From NCBI RefSeq assembly GCF_900142665.1, contig NZ_FRBR01000009.1, positions 1 to 64,000 of the forward strand: DNA of 64,000 nucleotides, read 5' to 3'. Shown here piece by piece: positions 62,577 to 64,000 of the stretch (positions are counted from its first letter, which is position 1; each line of letters starts with the position of its first letter). The DNA comes from Roseovarius pacificus. GTDB lineage: Bacteria > Pseudomonadota > Alphaproteobacteria > Rhodobacterales > Rhodobacteraceae. The notes below the pieces were generated by a model that saw only the letters and a program-made list of their open reading frames with translations, searched no databases and was not told where the DNA came from. Position numbers and translations under genes: made by a program.

Positions 62577-63545
62577 TCACAGCAACAGCGCGACGGCGAA
62601 AATCAGCACAGGCAGCAATCCGGCATCGCGGTTCGACCGAAACAGCCTGAGCAGCCGCTCACCATCGTCGAGCTTCAGCCGACGCAATTGCCAATGCATG
62701 TGAAGCCCCATGGCCCAAGGTGCCAGAAGCGCCACCAACAAGGCAAGCGAACTTCCCCCGATCCCGGCCAGTATCACCGCAAGCATCTGCAAAAGCATCG
62801 TCAGGATCATAAAGCCCAGCAACCAACGTGGTGTCGCATCGCCAAACAGGAGGGCCGTGGATTTCACCCCGATCAGCGCATCATCCTCTTTGTCCTGATG
62901 GGCATAGATCGTGTCATAGAACAGTGTCCAGGCGATCCCCGACAGGTAAAGCAGAACCGCAGGCCATTCCAACTGGCCGGTATGCGCCGTCCAGGCCAAC
63001 AGCGCGCCCCAGTTGAAGGCCAGGCCCAAAAACACCTGCGGCCACCACGTAAACCGCTTGGCAAACGGGTAGATGGCCACAGGCAGCAACGCCAGAATAC
63101 CCAGCCCGATGGCGGCCAGATTGAAGGTCAACAGGATGCAGAACGCAATCAGGGCCTGCACGACCAGCCACATCAGCGCCTGCCTGACACTGACCTGCCC
63201 CGACGGAATCGGGCGCGATGCGGTACGCGCCACACTGCCGTCGATATTCCGGTCGGTAATATCGTTCCACGTGCAGCCCGCCCCACGCATCAGCCACGCA
63301 CCGATCCCACATCCCGCGAATATCCACAGATCATGCCAGCCAGCCAGCCCGTCATGCAGCATCGCCAGCAGCAAACCCCACCAGCAGGGCAGCAACAACA
63401 GCCATGTCCCGATCGGGCGGTCGGCACGAGCAAGCCGCAGATAGGGACGTGTCGAGGCCGGGGCTAATCGGTCCACCCAGTTGCCCTTGACCGCGTCGGC
63501 CACCTGACCTGTCGTGGCCTCTGGCGTCTGGTTCTTGCCGGTCAT
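62577..63545 (-). CDS. ubiA: 4-hydroxybenzoate polyprenyltransferase
   Basis: A 322-residue membrane prenyltransferase of ubiquinone synthesis. The two Asp-rich motifs are intact: NDITDRNIDGSVARTASRP and DTIYAHQDKEDDALIGVKST. About eight to nine transmembrane helices follow the N-terminal segment. It joins the polyprenyl tail to 4-hydroxybenzoate. Divergent from rsmE, whose ATG lies 12 bases away. Confidence 0.94.
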   Translation of the reverse strand: MTGKNQTPEATTGQVADAVKGNWVDRLAPASTRPYLRLARADRPIGTWLLLLPCWWGLLLAMLHDGLAGWHDLWIFAGCGIGAWLMRGAGCTWNDITDRNIDGSVARTASRPIPSGQVSVRQALMWLVVQALIAFCILLTFNLAAIGLGILALLPVAIYPFAKRFTWWPQVFLGLAFNWGALLAWTAHTGQLEWPAVLLYLSGIAWTLFYDTIYAHQDKEDDALIGVKSTALLFGDATPRWLLGFMILTMLLQMLAVILAGIGGSSLALLVALLAPWAMGLHMHWQLRRLKLDDGERLLRLFRSNRDAGLLPVLIFAVALLL

Positions 63546-63556
63546 ATGTTGCCCCC

Positions 63557-64000
63557 ATGGCAGATGCGAAAATCAGGCTTTATGTAGATCACCCCCTGGG
63601 GGAAGGGCAAACGGTTCCTCTGGACCGCGATCAGGCGCATTACCTGTTCGGCGTAATGCGACGCGGCGAGGGCGATACCGTGTTGCTGTTCAACGGGCGG
63701 GATGGCGAGTGGCACGCGACAGTGCAGGCGGCCTCCAAGCGAAGTGGTCTGCTCAGGACCGACGAGCAGACGCGCGCGCAGCAAATGCCCCCCGACCTTT
63801 GGCTGCTCTTCGCCCCGATCAAAAAGGCCCGCACCGACTTTATCGTCGAGAAAGCCACCGAAATGGGCGCGGCGCGGATTCTGCCGGTACAGACCGCGTT
63901 TACCAATTCCGAACGGATTCGGCAGGACCGCTTGCAAGCGCACGCGGTCGAGGCCGCCGAACAATGCGGGGGCACCTATGTGCCCGAAGTCGCCAATCTG
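63557..64000 (+). CDS. rsmE: 16S rRNA (uracil(1498)-N3)-methyltransferase, 5' part
   Basis: The first 148 codons of RsmE run off the window. MADAKIRLYVDHPLGEGQTVPLDRDQAHYLFGVMRRGEGD is the N-terminal PUA-like region, and LLFAPIKKARTDFIVEKATEMGA is the start of the SPOUT domain signature. It methylates U1498 of 16S rRNA. The divergent ubiA arrangement is usual in Rhodobacterales. Confidence 0.92.
   Translation, partial: MADAKIRLYVDHPLGEGQTVPLDRDQAHYLFGVMRRGEGDTVLLFNGRDGEWHATVQAASKRSGLLRTDEQTRAQQMPPDLWLLFAPIKKARTDFIVEKATEMGAARILPVQTAFTNSERIRQDRLQAHAVEAAEQCGGTYVPEVANL

Noticed and set aside
1-64000. tRNA genes, rRNA genes, CRISPR arrays, prophage genes
   Set aside because: No cloverleaf, regular spacer-repeat array, or phage structural genes were seen by eye; gaps are short and filled by promoters or repeats.

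Overview
The window looks like a chromosomal segment of an alphaproteobacterium of the family Rhodobacteraceae (Roseobacter/Rhodobacter lineage). The grounds are high G+C, the divergent pckA / chvI-chvG-hprK-rapZ-EIIA-HPr locus, a (2S)-methylsuccinyl-CoA dehydrogenase and MeaB (ethylmalonyl-CoA pathway), the rpoZ-rsh-DUF2062-pdxJ-acpS string, fmt with tandem peptide deformylases, an aerobic-style cob cluster with a CbiG-CobJ fusion, and several DUF families typical of this group. Apart from one insertion sequence it reads as core genome: short intergenic gaps, many ATGA/GTGA start-stop overlaps, no rRNA, tRNA, CRISPR or prophage seen.

Layout. 1-3.2 kb: end of etfA, hbd, a DUF6473 gene and an acyltransferase. 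2.9-7.5 kb (minus): chvI-chvG-hprK-rapZ-EIIA-HPr, a nitrogen-PTS and envelope-stress signalling locus, divergent from pckA, whose promoter carries direct repeats. 9.5-11.6 kb: mcd, preceded by an unusual four-GTAC array that recurs 34 kb away before rpmB. 11.6-13.5 kb: an insertion sequence with 44-46 bp imperfect terminal inverted repeats, subterminal hairpins and a zinc-finger transposase. 13.6-15.1 kb: a DsrE-like protein and a TDT-family transporter behind an FNR box. 15.2-21.5 kb: FAH-family hydrolase, DUF1045, then acpS, a membrane protein, pdxJ, DUF2062, rsh and rpoZ. 21.6-23.1 kb: a CobW-type metallochaperone with DUF6525 behind a Zur-like box. 23.2-28.5 kb: folK, NYN protein, ispH, LysE, DUF3429, GST, rnhA and TRIC.

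28.5-31 kb: small membrane proteins, fmt, a degenerate deformylase and a normal one. 31-32.7 kb: a MalY/PatB-type lyase and a hypothetical. 32.7-39.5 kb (minus): cobalamin operon DUF6732-cbiX-cobH-cobL-cobI-cbiG/cobJ-cobM. 39.8-41.7 kb: glutathionyl-hydroquinone reductase and a DapA-family aldolase. 41.7-43.7 kb: a gene-poor stretch with palindromes and one lipoprotein. 43.7-45 kb: rpmB and a copper-delivery pair. 45-49.4 kb: sirtuin, tyrosine phosphatase, HisD/HpsN-like dehydrogenase, racemase and meaB. 49.5-54.1 kb: hrpB, NUDIX, and pit behind a Pho box. 54.1-57.7 kb: gnd, argF, argD. 58-64 kb: DMT transporter, sterol-desaturase pair, OmpA/BON protein, ubiA and the start of rsmE.

Metabolically the genes point to C2/C4 acyl-CoA assimilation (hbd, ETF, mcd, MeaB) feeding gluconeogenesis through PckA. 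B12 made by the cob operon would serve the mutase that MeaB protects. Putative regulatory sites for Zur, FNR and PhoB connect small operons to zinc, oxygen and phosphate supply. Nothing here was checked against databases; family names rest on motif recognition.
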